A DNA stretch of 64,000 bases from Vicinamibacterales bacterium. GTDB lineage: Bacteria; Acidobacteriota; Vicinamibacteria; Vicinamibacterales; UBA8438. The stretch is from the NCBI GenBank assembly GCA_937766455.1, contig CALLXD010000016.1, positions 62,001-126,000 on the forward strand, written 5' to 3'. A program made the position numbers and the translations under genes. The notes under the pieces are model-generated. The model saw nothing but the letters and a program-made list of their open reading frames with translations. It made no database searches and was not told the origin of the DNA. Every line of letters starts with the position of its first letter. Position 1 is the stretch's first letter. Below, piece by piece: positions 27,668 to 37,207 of this stretch.

Positions 27668-27809
27668 GTCGGATTGCGCGGGTGCCCAGGAGGTTCGCCA
27701 GGGCCAGCGTTCGTCTCTACGCGTGCATGCCCGGGCGTGCACACGACTGAGTGCGACTGAAGCGGCCGGACGGGACATGCGCGGAACCGCGCACGGGGCA
27801 CGGGATTGT

Positions 27810-27884
27810 TGGGGCGTGGCCAAGCGGTAAGGCGCGGGACTTTGAATCCCGTAATCGAAGGTTCGAATCCTTCCGCCCCAGCCA
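27810..27884 (+). tRNA. tRNA-Gln (anticodon TTG)
   Basis: Cloverleaf with TGGGGCG/CGCCCCA acceptor pairs, anticodon arm GGGAC-TTTGAAT-CCC with anticodon TTG, and T arm GAAGGTTCGAATCCTTC. The CCA end is encoded. It lies between ispE and prs. Confidence 0.95.
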
Positions 27885-27924
27885 CAACTACGGATGCCGG
27901 CATCGTTCTCAGCAGGGAGGACGG

Positions 27925-28899
27925 GTGCCGGTCACAGAGCGGCGACACACGGTCATGCAAAACGGGCAACTGAAGCTGTTTTCCGGTACCGCGCACCCTG
28001 CATTGGCGCAGGAGATTGCCACCTACCTTGGCGTGCCAATGGGGCGGGCAAGTCTTCGACGATTCTCCGATACAGAGGTGTCGTTTCAGATCGATGAGAA
28101 CATTCGGGGCACCGACGTTTTTATCCTGCAACCGACGTGTACTCCCGTTGATCCGAACCTCGTCGAGCTGTGCGTGATGATCGACGCGTTCCGTCGCTCG
28201 TCGGCGGCCCGGATCACGGCGGTCATGCCCTACTACGGCTATGCCCGCCAGGATCGGAAAGACAAGCCGCGAGTGCCAATCTCGGCCAAGCTTGTCGCCA
28301 ATCTGGTGAGCGCCGCCGGCGCCAATCGCATCCTGACGATGGACCTGCACAAGGCGCAGATCCAGGCGTTCTTCGACATCCCCGTTGATCATCTCTTTGC
28401 CGCGCCGGTCTTCATTGATTACCTCGCGGGTCGGAAAGAGCCTGAGGTCACCATCGTGTCGCCAGACGCCGGAGGTGTGGAACGAGCGCGCGCCTACGCG
28501 AAGCGGCTCGGTGCCGATCTTGCCATCATTGATAAACGGCGCTCTGCGGACGGAACCGCCGAGGTGATGCACGTCGTGGGAGAGGTCGAAGGCCGTGTGT
28601 GCATCATCCAGGATGACATTGTCGACACCGCCGGCACGATGACGCAGGCTGCCTCGGCGCTGCGTGCGAATGGGGCGGCGCGAGTGATGGCCTGCGCGGT
28701 GCACGGCGTGCTCTCCGGCCCTGCGTACGAGCGTATTCACGAATCGGAGCTCGAGAAACTCGTCGTTACGAATACCATTCCCCCCAAGCCCGAGTTCGCC
28801 GCGTCGGACAGGATTGAAATTTTGTCCGTTGCCCCGCTCCTGGGAAAAGCGATCCAGAGCATTCATCAGGAGACCTCCGTGTCGTCGTTGTTTGTGTGA
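27925..28899 (+). CDS. prs: Ribose-phosphate pyrophosphokinase
   Basis: Makes PRPP from ribose 5-phosphate and ATP. The GTG at 27925 has GGGAGG five bases upstream; an alternative ATG ten codons later (MQNGQLKLFSGTAH) is closer to most family starts. The PRPP-binding loop VCIIQDDIVDTAGTM and the ATP-contact block MPYYGYARQDRKDKPR are intact. Length about 324 residues is typical. It precedes rplY-pth, a common bacterial order. Confidence 0.94.
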   Translation: MPVTERRHTVMQNGQLKLFSGTAHPALAQEIATYLGVPMGRASLRRFSDTEVSFQIDENIRGTDVFILQPTCTPVDPNLVELCVMIDAFRRSSAARITAVMPYYGYARQDRKDKPRVPISAKLVANLVSAAGANRILTMDLHKAQIQAFFDIPVDHLFAAPVFIDYLAGRKEPEVTIVSPDAGGVERARAYAKRLGADLAIIDKRRSADGTAEVMHVVGEVEGRVCIIQDDIVDTAGTMTQAASALRANGAARVMACAVHGVLSGPAYERIHESELEKLVVTNTIPPKPEFAASDRIEILSVAPLLGKAIQSIHQETSVSSLFV

Positions 28900-28934
28900 C
28901 GACGACTCGGTTCGGTGATCCCGCAGGTTTTGCC

Positions 28935-29612
28935 ATGAACACCAATTTGAATACCGAGGCCCGACCGGGCCGTGGAAAGAACAACGCTCGCGCGCTTCGT
29001 CGCAGCGGGCGGCTTCCGGCGGTGGTCTACGGAAGTCACGGTGCCGATTCGGACGCCAAGGCGATCGCGATTAGCGTCGACCCGGCCGAGGTCACAAAGA
29101 TTCTGCGATCCGATAGCGGCGTCAACACGATCATCGGGTTGAGTGTTGACGGCGCCGACTCGCATCAGGTCCTGATAAAGGACTATCAAGTGGGTCCGCT
29201 GAGTCGCGCGCTCCTGCATGTGGATTTCTATCGGGTGGCCATGGACGAGGTGCTGACGGTGACGGTGCCGGTCGTGCTGACCGGCGAAGCCGAGGGGGTC
29301 AAGGTGCAGGGAGGGCTCATTGACTTCGTCCAGCGCGAGGTGGCCATCTCGTGTCTGCCATCAGAGATTCCTGAGCACCTCACGATCGACGTGTCGCCGT
29401 TGACCATTGGCCAGGGGGTGCGCCTTGGCGACCTCATGGAGGGCGTGTCCTGGACGGCGGCAAGCGACACCGACACGCTGCTGGTGCACGTCATTGCGTC
29501 GAAGCTCGAGGAAGAGGTCAGCGAGACCGAGGCAGAAGAGGGCGACGCCGCAGCTGCTCCGGACGGCGATGCCGACCCAGCGGCCGACAAGGGCGGGAAG
29601 TCAGGCGACTGA
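28935..29612 (+). CDS. rplY: 50S ribosomal protein L25 / general stress protein Ctc
   Basis: A 225-residue long-form L25 (CTC family). The N-terminal 5S rRNA-binding domain contains NNARALRRSGRLPAVVYG; a C-terminal beta domain follows. The last 25 residues are an acidic Glu/Asp/Ala tail. The ATG at 28935 gives the usual family start; a GTG 13 codons upstream overlaps the prs stop but has no Shine-Dalgarno. Confidence 0.92.
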   Translation: MNTNLNTEARPGRGKNNARALRRSGRLPAVVYGSHGADSDAKAIAISVDPAEVTKILRSDSGVNTIIGLSVDGADSHQVLIKDYQVGPLSRALLHVDFYRVAMDEVLTVTVPVVLTGEAEGVKVQGGLIDFVQREVAISCLPSEIPEHLTIDVSPLTIGQGVRLGDLMEGVSWTAASDTDTLLVHVIASKLEEEVSETEAEEGDAAAAPDGDADPAADKGGKSGD

Positions 29613-29674
29613 GCGGGCCCTCGGACGCCGGGGCCGGGAACGACTGCGCGAATCGTGCGGACAGGTCACCTGGG

Positions 29675-30283
29675 GTGAAACTTATTGTCGGGCTCGGAAA
29701 CCCGGGTTCCGAATACAGCGGCACACGCCACAATATCGGATTTGAGGTGGTGGACGAGGTGGCACGCCGCTGGGGCGTGACGTTTCAGTCGGCGCCGACT
29801 GACGGGGTCCTTGCCAGGTCGCACGGGTTGCCGGGCGGGGCTCCGGCCGCGATTCTGCTAAAACCGCTCACCTTCATGAATCGCAGCGGGCAGGCTGTGG
29901 GGGGCACGCAGCGTTACTATCGCGTTGAGTTGTCAGACCTGTTGGTCGTCACTGAGGATGTCAACCTGCCGCTCGGTCGGCTCCGCGCGCGGCGCCAGGG
30001 GTCAGCGGGTGGTCACAATGGCCTCCGGTCCGTCATCGAGTGCCTGGGGACCCACACGTTTTCTCGTCTCCGGATCGGGGTTGGCCGCGGTGACCCTCGT
30101 CGTGGCCTGGCGGGTCGGGTGTTGTCCCGGTTTGACGCTGAGGAGCGCCCGGCGATGAACGAGGCGGTAGGACGCGCGGCCGACGCCGTGGAGGTGTTCA
30201 CTGAGCTCGGGGTCGAGCCCGTGATGAATCGATTTAACCGAACCGAAACGGATGCGACAGAGGTCGACCAGGGCGACGCTTGA
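29675..30283 (+). CDS. pth: Peptidyl-tRNA hydrolase
   Basis: A 202-residue enzyme that frees stalled peptidyl-tRNAs. It begins KLIVGLGNPGSEYSGTRHNIGF, which includes the catalytic His. The Asn-containing KPLTFMNRSGQAV and GSAGGHNGLRS motifs are present. The GTG start is set by the family N-terminus. It stands between rplY and rpsF. Confidence 0.95.
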   Translation: MKLIVGLGNPGSEYSGTRHNIGFEVVDEVARRWGVTFQSAPTDGVLARSHGLPGGAPAAILLKPLTFMNRSGQAVGGTQRYYRVELSDLLVVTEDVNLPLGRLRARRQGSAGGHNGLRSVIECLGTHTFSRLRIGVGRGDPRRGLAGRVLSRFDAEERPAMNEAVGRAADAVEVFTELGVEPVMNRFNRTETDATEVDQGDA

Positions 30284-30397
30284 CCACTGTGCCACTTCTC
30301 GGGTACGCTCAGCGGTTCCAACACGGTGAGTCGGGTTACTCGCCGACCATTCACCTCCTTGCCGCCATTGGGCGGCCGTCAGTCCAGAAGGAGCAGC

Positions 30398-31075
30398 ATG
30401 TCACCAGAACGACAGTACGAACTTATATATATCGTGGCACCGGTTGCCACGGATGCCGAGGTGGAGACACTTCAGGCCGAAATCGACGGCCACGTTGTGG
30501 CTCTTGGCGGCACCGTTGACAAGACGGAGGTCTGGGGCCGGCGAAAGCTCGCCTACCAAATCGGCGACTACGGAGAGGGCATTTACATCTGCCAGCTGGT
30601 CACCGGGCCGGGTGAGATGGTCGGTGAGTTGGAGCGCCGGCTGAGAGTTCGCGACCAGGTGTTGCGGCATCTCATCGTCCGGGTCGACGAGGACTTGCGC
30701 AAGGCACGTAGGCTGAAGGACAAGAAAAAGGCCACCGTCGATCGGCGTCGCGCGGCCCGAGGTCTTCCTCCGTTGCCGACGCCCTCAGCGGTGACCGAGA
30801 CGGCAGCGGCGGTTGAGACGCCGGCGGCAGCGGCGGCGGCACCCGCCACCCCGAAGACGGACGCGGCAGCCGCCACTCCGGAAACGGACGCGGCACCCGC
30901 CACTCCGGAAACGGACGCGGCACCCGAGACGGCGCCAGAGGCGCCACCGGCCACCGCGCCCGAACCGTCTGAAGCGACATCGGAACCTGCAGACGACTCT
31001 ACCGAGACGGCCACACCGACTGCGGATGCGGCGTCGACTGACGCTCCCGCGCAGACACCGGAGGTGAAGGAATGA
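30398..31075 (+). CDS. rpsF: 30S ribosomal protein S6 with long Ala/Thr/Pro/Glu-rich C-terminal tail
   Basis: AAGGAG precedes the ATG at 30398, which is 24 codons inside the track ORF. The first 100 residues are a normal S6 ([22 protein letters not shown]). The following basic [18 protein letters not shown] stretch leads to about 95 residues of Ala, Thr, Pro and Glu with tandem ATPETDAAP repeats. Most S6 proteins are 95-135 residues, so the 225-residue length is unusual. The tail is predicted to be disordered. The stop overlaps rpsR. Confidence 0.93.
   Translation: MSPERQYELIYIVAPVATDAEVETLQAEIDGHVVALGGTVDKTEVWGRRKLAYQIGDYGEGIYICQLVTGPGEMVGELERRLRVRDQVLRHLIVRVDEDLRKARRLKDKKKATVDRRRAARGLPPLPTPSAVTETAAAVETPAAAAAAPATPKTDAAAATPETDAAPATPETDAAPETAPEAPPATAPEPSEATSEPADDSTETATPTADAASTDAPAQTPEVKE
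30843..30923 (+). repeat. Three 27-bp in-frame tandem repeats in rpsF
   Basis: Units start at 30843, 30870 and 30897. The second and third are identical, and the first differs at a few bases. Each encodes nine residues of the ATPETDAAP type. Length variation between strains would be expected. Confidence 0.9.
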
Positions 31076-31341
31076 GGGGCGCTGGAGCAGGTAGAGGTAA
31101 ACCGAAGACCGACCGGCCACGGCGGGGCATGTTTCGGCGCAAGCGGGTCTGTCGTTTCTGCGTCGACAAGATCGATTTCATCGACTACAAGGAAGTCCGC
31201 GTGCTGATTGCGAGCATTCCCGAGCGTGGGAAGATTCAGCCACGTCGGTTGTCAGGCACCTGCGCGAAGCACCAGCGCAAGTTGCAGACGGCTATCAAGC
31301 GGGCTCGGCAGCTGGCACTGATTCCGTACGTGACCGATTGA
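31072..31341 (+). CDS. rpsR: 30S ribosomal protein S18
   Basis: 89 residues. It has the zinc-type cysteines VCRFC and a later [10 protein letters not shown], and the conserved [12 protein letters not shown] block. The ATG overlaps the rpsF stop (ATGA). It binds S6 in the platform of the 30S subunit. Confidence 0.95.
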   Translation: MRGAGAGRGKPKTDRPRRGMFRRKRVCRFCVDKIDFIDYKEVRVLIASIPERGKIQPRRLSGTCAKHQRKLQTAIKRARQLALIPYVTD

Positions 31342-31363
31342 CGATTGAAGATTGAAGATTGAC
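31336..31363 (+). repeat. Four tandem GATTGAM heptamers across the rpsR stop
   Basis: GATTGAC-GATTGAA-GATTGAA-GATTGAC run without gaps from the last sense codon of rpsR through its stop into the spacer. The rest of the 149-base gap before rplI shows nothing else I can name. Confidence 0.7.
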
Positions 31364-31490
31364 GCGCTCGGCACCCTTCTGATCTCGCATCGCGATTGCG
31401 CGGGGCGGGCTAATTCATACGGGACCACGGCGGACCCCTTCCAAGGGACTTGGGTCGGTGGACTCGTGAGTCGCGAACGGAGCAAGACAG

Positions 31491-32045
31491 ATGTCTGTGC
31501 AGGTGATTCTCAGGGAACCCATCGACAACCTCGGGAGTCGTGGCGACATCGTCAAGGTCGCCAACGGGTACGCGCGCAACTACTTGCTTCCTCGCAAGCT
31601 CGCGTTGCCCGTGACCGAGTCCAATCAACGCCGCGTCTCGCGCGAGCGGGTGGTCGCTGACGCCCGGGACGCTGCGGAGAAAGAGGCTGCGGAGGCATTC
31701 GCCAGTCGCCTGAGCCAGGCGGTCTGTATCATTGGTCGACGGGTCGGGCAGACGAACACGATGTACGGCTCGGTGACCAATGGCGATGTCGCGGCCAGCC
31801 TGGCGGCGCAATCGTTTGAGGTGGACCGCCGCAAGATCCTGCTCGTTGACCCGATCAAGCAGCTTGGCGCCCATACCGTTCGTATCAGGGTGCATCGTCA
31901 GGTGACCACGGAGGTCACCGTGCACGTTGTCGAAGAGGGCAAGGAGAACGATCCCATCGTGGCCCCCGTTGCCGCCCCGAGCGCCGAGCCTGTCGACGCC
32001 GCGGAGCCAATCGACACCACCGAGCCTGAAACGACCGACGGGTAG
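31491..32045 (+). CDS. rplI: 50S ribosomal protein L9 with acidic C-terminal extension
   Basis: 184 residues. The N-domain (LREPIDNLGSRGDIVKVANGYARNYL) and connecting helix are typical, and the C-domain contains GSVTNGDVAASL. The final 35 residues are a Pro/Ala/Glu/Thr tail beyond the usual 148-150 residue length, similar in style to the S6 tail. Gene order rpsF-rpsR-rplI-dnaB is conserved in many bacteria. Confidence 0.94.
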   Translation: MSVQVILREPIDNLGSRGDIVKVANGYARNYLLPRKLALPVTESNQRRVSRERVVADARDAAEKEAAEAFASRLSQAVCIIGRRVGQTNTMYGSVTNGDVAASLAAQSFEVDRRKILLVDPIKQLGAHTVRIRVHRQVTTEVTVHVVEEGKENDPIVAPVAAPSAEPVDAAEPIDTTEPETTDG

Positions 32046-32095
32046 CGCGCGGGGCGCGGTGCGGCCCGATCGTCGTACCGCCCCGGACGAGCGCC

Positions 32096-33460
32096 ATGTC
32101 CGAGCCTGATTCCTCTGCCCCCGCCGAGCGCTCGCTCCCGCACAATCTTGAGGCGGAGCGCAGCGTCCTTGGGGCGATCCTGATCCACAACGACGCCTTC
32201 AATCAGGCGGCGGAGCATCTCGACTCCGAGGACTTCTTTCGAGACGCGCATCGGCGCGTCTTCGACAAGATGGTCAACCTCAACGAACGCGGCGATGCGA
32301 TCGACCTCGTGACGTTGAAGGACGAACTCGGGCGGTCTGGTGACCTGGACGCGGTCGGCGGGCCGGCCTACATCGCGAGCCTCGTCGACGGCGTGCCACG
32401 GTCTACGAACGTTGAATACTACGCACAGATCGTCAAGGAGAAAGCGACCCTCCGCAATCTCATCTTCTCCGCCAACCGCATTCTCGATACGGCCTACAAC
32501 GCCCAGGAGGACGCCGATGCGCTGCTTGACAGCGCCGAGCAGGAGATATTCTCAATCGCCGATGAGAACCTGCATACCGGATTTGTGCCGCTACGGGCTC
32601 TGGTGCAAGACAGTTTCGAGACCATCGAGAAACTGCAGCAACACAAGGGCGTCGTCACTGGGGTGCCGAGCGGGTTCGACGACCTCGACAAGTTGACCTC
32701 GGGCTTCCAACCGTCGGACCTCGTGATCATCGCGGCCCGGCCGTCGATGGGGAAGACCGCGTTCGTGTTGAACATCGCGCAATATCTCGGTGTACAGAGC
32801 GACAAGTCGATCGGGGTCTTCAGCCTGGAGATGTCGAAAGAGCAGCTGTTTATGCGGATGCTCACGACCGAAGCGCAGATCGATTCGCAGAAATTCCGCG
32901 GCGCCATCTTGAGCGAGCGCGAGTACGGCGAGTTGTCGGCGGCCCTGGGTCGGCTTGGCGACGCGAAAGTGTTTATCGACGACAGCGCGTCGATCAGCGT
33001 GCTCGAAATGCGCGCGAAATCACGACGGCTCAAGTCTGAGCACGGTCTGGACTTGATCATCGTCGACTACATCCAGCTCATGCAGGGGCGAGGGCGGTTC
33101 GAAAACCGAACCCTGGAGTTGGCGGCGATTTCACGGTCGCTCAAAGGGCTGGCCAAAGAGCTCAGCGTGCCGGTGATCGTCCTCTCGCAGCTGAGTCGGG
33201 CGACGGAATCTCGATCAGACCGGCGGCCCCAGCTGTCTGACCTGCGAGAGTCCGGTGCGCTCGAGCAGGACGCAGACCTGGTGATGTTCATCTATCGCGA
33301 AGAGATGTATGAGCGCACGCCGGAGGAGAAGAAGCCGGAGAACGAGAACATGGCCGAGATCATCATCGGCAAGCAGCGCAACGGACCGACCGGCACGGTG
33401 AAGCTCGCTTTTCTCAAGCAACAGACCCGGTTCGCCAATCTGACCACATCCTACGAATGA
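32096..33460 (+). CDS. dnaB: Replicative DNA helicase
   Basis: A 454-residue hexameric helicase that unwinds DNA at the fork. The N-terminal primase-interacting domain starts PHNLEAERSVLGAIL. The RecA-like motor has Walker A ARPSMGKTAF near residue 218, DLIIVDYIQLM (Walker B), and the DLRESGALEQDADLV segment with the arginine-finger region near the end. No intein is present; the length is standard. Confidence 0.97.
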   Translation: MSEPDSSAPAERSLPHNLEAERSVLGAILIHNDAFNQAAEHLDSEDFFRDAHRRVFDKMVNLNERGDAIDLVTLKDELGRSGDLDAVGGPAYIASLVDGVPRSTNVEYYAQIVKEKATLRNLIFSANRILDTAYNAQEDADALLDSAEQEIFSIADENLHTGFVPLRALVQDSFETIEKLQQHKGVVTGVPSGFDDLDKLTSGFQPSDLVIIAARPSMGKTAFVLNIAQYLGVQSDKSIGVFSLEMSKEQLFMRMLTTEAQIDSQKFRGAILSEREYGELSAALGRLGDAKVFIDDSASISVLEMRAKSRRLKSEHGLDLIIVDYIQLMQGRGRFENRTLELAAISRSLKGLAKELSVPVIVLSQLSRATESRSDRRPQLSDLRESGALEQDADLVMFIYREEMYERTPEEKKPENENMAEIIIGKQRNGPTGTVKLAFLKQQTRFANLTTSYE

Positions 33461-33497
33461 GGACGGGACCTGTCCCGCCCCGGAGATCGCCAACGAC

Positions 33498-34652
33498 GTG
33501 GTCAGACCCACCTACGCCCAGATCGATCTCGACGCGATCCGCGCCAATTTTCGGTCGGTGCTGTCGCATGTCGGAGGCCCGTCCGGCGGCGTCGAGGTGA
33601 TTGCAGTCGTCAAGGCGAATGGCTACGGTCACGGCGCGGTTCCGGTGGCCCGAGCGCTGGAAGCGGCGGGGGCCACGATGCTCGCGTGCGCGGACATCGA
33701 AGAAGGGGTCGAGCTGCGGCGGGGGGGCGTTCACATCCCCATCCTCGTGTTTGGCGCGCTCAGCGTCAGCGATCTCGATGGCGTGTTCAGTCACGAGTTG
33801 ACGCCCACGATTTCGTCTCCGTTCGCGGCACGGGCGTTACGCGCTGAAGCGTCGCGCCGCGGGACGCGTATTCGCTGTCATCTCAAGATCGACACCGGGA
33901 TGAATCGGCTGGGATTCCGGTACGACAACCTCGCCGACACCGTGCCGATGGCGCTGGCGGGGGCCGGTCTGGACATCGACGCCGTGTATACCCATTTCGC
34001 GACGGCTGAGGACCTGGCGCACCCGCTCTTCGACACGCAGCGTGAGCGATTCGACGCCGCGCTGGGCACGTTGGCGGAGTTGGGGATCCGCCCGCGTAGA
34101 CGGCATGCCGGCAACAGCGCCGCACTGCTGCGCGATCATGCTACCTGGTTCGATGCGGTGCGGCCGGGGTTACTGCTATATGGTGTGGCGCCACCCGTGT
34201 GGTCCGGGCGGCTGTCGTTGAAGCCAGCCATGACACTGCATAGCCGTGTCGTCGCGGTGAAGGGCATGCGCGCCGGAGAGACGGCGGGGTACGGGGCACG
34301 CGATGCTGTGACCCGGCCGACGACCATCGCCGTTGTTCCCGCCGGGTACGCCGACGGGCTTGATGTGCGACTCGCCGGACGTGGCTCGGTGCTCGTGCGA
34401 GGACGTCGAGTACCCATCGTCGGTTCGGTCTGTATGGACTCGATCACGATCGACGTCACCGGTCTTGATGTGTCGCCAGGTGATGAAGTTGTCTTACTCG
34501 GGTCCCAGTCTGGCGGGATGATTGGAGCCGACGAGGTGGCGGCGACGATAGGCACCGTGCCACACGAGATTCTGTGTCGCACGGGGAGCCGCATCGTCCG
34601 GAGCTACGACGCAGGCGGCGGAGCCCCCGAGAGCGATGCAGAGACACCATGA
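33498..34652 (+). CDS. alr: Alanine racemase
   Basis: A 384-residue PLP enzyme that makes D-alanine for peptidoglycan. The PLP lysine is in VVKANGYGHGA near residue 38, and the second catalytic Tyr lies in the AGYGARD segment. The GTG start gives RPTYAQIDLDAIRANF, the usual opening. The stop overlaps radA (ATGA). Confidence 0.96.
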   Translation: MVRPTYAQIDLDAIRANFRSVLSHVGGPSGGVEVIAVVKANGYGHGAVPVARALEAAGATMLACADIEEGVELRRGGVHIPILVFGALSVSDLDGVFSHELTPTISSPFAARALRAEASRRGTRIRCHLKIDTGMNRLGFRYDNLADTVPMALAGAGLDIDAVYTHFATAEDLAHPLFDTQRERFDAALGTLAELGIRPRRRHAGNSAALLRDHATWFDAVRPGLLLYGVAPPVWSGRLSLKPAMTLHSRVVAVKGMRAGETAGYGARDAVTRPTTIAVVPAGYADGLDVRLAGRGSVLVRGRRVPIVGSVCMDSITIDVTGLDVSPGDEVVLLGSQSGGMIGADEVAATIGTVPHEILCRTGSRIVRSYDAGGGAPESDAETP

Positions 34653-36013
34653 AAGGACCCAACACCGTCTTCGTCTGCCAGAGCTGTGGAGCGCAATCGC
34701 GGAAGTGGTTGGGGCGCTGCGCCGATTGCTCGGAGTGGAACTCCCTTGCCGAGGAACGGGTCACGCCAGCCGCGGCCGGCAAGACGGGGAGGCCGGCGCT
34801 CACGGGTGAACGGGCTACCCTTTTTGCTGAGATCGACACGCGTGACTCGGCGCGTCTGTCGAGCGGCGTGAGCGAACTCGATCGAGTGCTGGGTGGCGGG
34901 CTGGTGCCGGGCTCGATGGTGCTTCTGGGAGGAGAGCCGGGAATCGGGAAGTCGACCTTGCTGCTCCAAGCGGCGGGACGCGTCGCCGCCCAGGGACGGC
35001 CAGTCCTGTATTGCTCTGGTGAAGAGTCTCCCCACCAGGTGCGGGCGCGTGGCGACCGTCTCGGTGTGACGGAGGCACCGCTCTTTCTGCTGGCGGAGAC
35101 CTGTCTTGAGCGGGTGCTTGAGGAATGGGAACGTGTATCGCCGAGCATGGTGGTCGTCGACTCGATTCAAACCGTGTTTTCTTCGAAACTCGAGTCTGCA
35201 CCGGGCACGATCGGACAGGTGCGCGAAGCGGCGACGCAATTATTGTTCATGGCGAAGGGGCGCAACGTCCCGGTTCTTATTGTGGGTCACGTCACCAAGG
35301 ACGGCGGGCTGGCCGGACCAAAGGTTCTGGAGCACGTGGTCGACACGGTGCTCTACTTCGAAGGAGACCGTCACCACGCGCATCGCGTGGTGCGGGCGGT
35401 CAAGAATCGGTTCGGTGCTGTGAGCGAACTCGGGGTGTTCCGGATGACCGCCGGGGGCCTCGAGACCGTCGAGAATCCATCGAAACTCTTCTTGTCGGAA
35501 CGCAAGGCCGATGTCCCCGGCTCGGTTGTGCTCTGCGCCATCGAGGGCACGCGCCCGATTCTCCTTGAGGTGCAGGCGCTGGTTGGCACCGGCGCCTACG
35601 GCAACGCGCAGCGAGTGACGAGCGGCGTTGACCGACAGCGCCTGTCATTGTTGTTGACCGTGCTCGAGAAGCGCGCCGGGCTGCACCTGAGCGGCGAGGA
35701 CGTCTTCGTCAACATACCGGGCGGTCTCCTCGTGAACGAGCCCGCCGCCGACCTCGCCATCGCCGCCGCCGTGGCGTCGAGTATGCGCAACCAGCCGGTG
35801 CCGCCACAGGTTGCGCTGTTCGGCGAGATCGGGTTGGCGGGTGAGGTCAGGGGCAGTAACCACGCCGGACTGCGCGTCCGAGAAGCGGCACAGCTCGGTT
35901 TCACGCGGTGCATCGTGCCGTCAGGAAACGTTGGGGCTGATGTGACCGGGACCGGCTGCGAGGTGCACGGCGTGGACACGGTGGAAGATGCACTGGGGGT
36001 GTTGTTCACGTGA
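34649..36013 (+). CDS. radA: DNA repair protein RadA
   Basis: 454 residues. It comprises an N-terminal four-cysteine zinc finger (CQSCG, CADC), a RecA-like core with Walker A GGEPGIGKST near residue 95, the RadA-specific KNRFG motif, and a C-terminal Lon-protease-like domain (NIPGGLLVNEPAADLAIAAA). It promotes branch migration in recombination. The ATG overlapping the alr stop is chosen over the longer ORF. Confidence 0.96.
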   Translation: MKGPNTVFVCQSCGAQSRKWLGRCADCSEWNSLAEERVTPAAAGKTGRPALTGERATLFAEIDTRDSARLSSGVSELDRVLGGGLVPGSMVLLGGEPGIGKSTLLLQAAGRVAAQGRPVLYCSGEESPHQVRARGDRLGVTEAPLFLLAETCLERVLEEWERVSPSMVVVDSIQTVFSSKLESAPGTIGQVREAATQLLFMAKGRNVPVLIVGHVTKDGGLAGPKVLEHVVDTVLYFEGDRHHAHRVVRAVKNRFGAVSELGVFRMTAGGLETVENPSKLFLSERKADVPGSVVLCAIEGTRPILLEVQALVGTGAYGNAQRVTSGVDRQRLSLLLTVLEKRAGLHLSGEDVFVNIPGGLLVNEPAADLAIAAAVASSMRNQPVPPQVALFGEIGLAGEVRGSNHAGLRVREAAQLGFTRCIVPSGNVGADVTGTGCEVHGVDTVEDALGVLFT

Positions 36014-37203
36014 CCAAGGTGGCGGCTATCATCGCGGCCGGCGGGCGCGGCACGCGCATGGGCGGTGAGCGTCCAAAGCAGCATCTGCTGTTGGGCGGCC
36101 TGACGATCCTGCAGCGCACGGTTGCAGCCTTCGACCGCTCGGAGCGGATCGACGAGATTGTGCTCGTGGTGCCGCGCGGACCATCGACCGGGGCCCCGGA
36201 GGTGACCATCGCACATGGCACGCCGCTCCGCATCGTGGTCGGTGGGGCCCGGCGCCAGGATTCCGTGGCCCTGGGGTTCGCCGCGGTGTCGGCCGACTGT
36301 TCCGTGGTCGTGATTCACGACGCAGCCAGGCCATTCTGCGCCTCCGAGGTGATCGCCCGGGCGATCGATGCGGCGGAGCGCCACGGCGCGGCGATCGCCG
36401 CGATCGAGACGTATGACACCGTGAAGCAGCTTGCCCCGGACACAGACGACGGGCGGTTTGTCGGTCGGACGGTGGCCCGAGAGACCATCGTGTTGGCTCA
36501 GACGCCGCAAGCATTCCGTCGTGACGTGCTGGTCGATGCGATTCGCCTGGGTCGTGGCGGTGTCGACGCGACAGACGAGGCCTCTCTGGCGGAGCGCGCG
36601 GGCCATCGCGTAGCGCTGGTTGACGGCGATCCCCGCAATATCAAGATCACGACCCCCGACGACCTGACCACGGCGAAACAGATCGTGAGAGGAACGGACG
36701 ACATGACATCCGCGCGCGTGGGGTTTGGGTACGACCTGCATCGGTTGGTTGAAGGTCGACCGCTCATTCTTGGAGGAGTGCCGATTCCGCATGATCGGGG
36801 GTTACTGGGACACTCAGACGCTGACGCGGTGTGCCACGCACTGACCGACGCCATATTGGGTGCGGCGGCGGCCGGAGACATCGGCCGGCACTTTCCGGAC
36901 ACCGACCCACGCTGGCAAGGCGCGGCGAGTCTCGATCTCCTCAAGGCTGTGGTCGACCTGGTACGAGCTCGTGGTTTCGCTGTAGTGAACGTTGACGTCG
37001 TGATTGTGGCGGAGCGCCCGAAGATCGCGCCCTTCGTGGGGCGCATGCGTGACGTACTGGCGGCGGCGGTCGGCGTAGACGCGGCGCAGGTCAGCGTCAA
37101 GGGCAAGACGAACGAAGGGGTGGACGCGACCGGTCGCGGTGAGGCGATTGCCGCGCATGCCGTGGCCCTGCTGTGCTCGTCCCCAGAAACGGGGTCGCAG
37201 TAG
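36010..37203 (+). CDS. ispDF: Bifunctional MEP cytidylyltransferase / 2,4-cyclodiphosphate synthase
   Basis: A 397-residue fusion. IspD (about residues 1-230) has the CTP loop AAGGRGTRMGGERPKQ and the VHDAARPF motif. IspF (about 235-397) has the zinc-binding GFGYDLHRL and LGHSDADAV motifs and the terminal VSVKGKTNEG. It catalyses the third and fifth steps of the MEP isoprenoid pathway, bracketing the IspE step encoded at 26.7 kb. The GTG start overlaps the radA stop. Fused IspDF occurs in several bacterial groups. Confidence 0.95.
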   Translation: MTKVAAIIAAGGRGTRMGGERPKQHLLLGGLTILQRTVAAFDRSERIDEIVLVVPRGPSTGAPEVTIAHGTPLRIVVGGARRQDSVALGFAAVSADCSVVVIHDAARPFCASEVIARAIDAAERHGAAIAAIETYDTVKQLAPDTDDGRFVGRTVARETIVLAQTPQAFRRDVLVDAIRLGRGGVDATDEASLAERAGHRVALVDGDPRNIKITTPDDLTTAKQIVRGTDDMTSARVGFGYDLHRLVEGRPLILGGVPIPHDRGLLGHSDADAVCHALTDAILGAAAAGDIGRHFPDTDPRWQGAASLDLLKAVVDLVRARGFAVVNVDVVIVAERPKIAPFVGRMRDVLAAAVGVDAAQVSVKGKTNEGVDATGRGEAIAAHAVALLCSSPETGSQ

Positions 37204-37207
37204 CGCC

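Noticed and set aside
30813-31067. Arg/His-rich ORF in the rpsF tail
   Set aside because: An alternate frame of the repetitive GC-rich S6 tail, with no start site.
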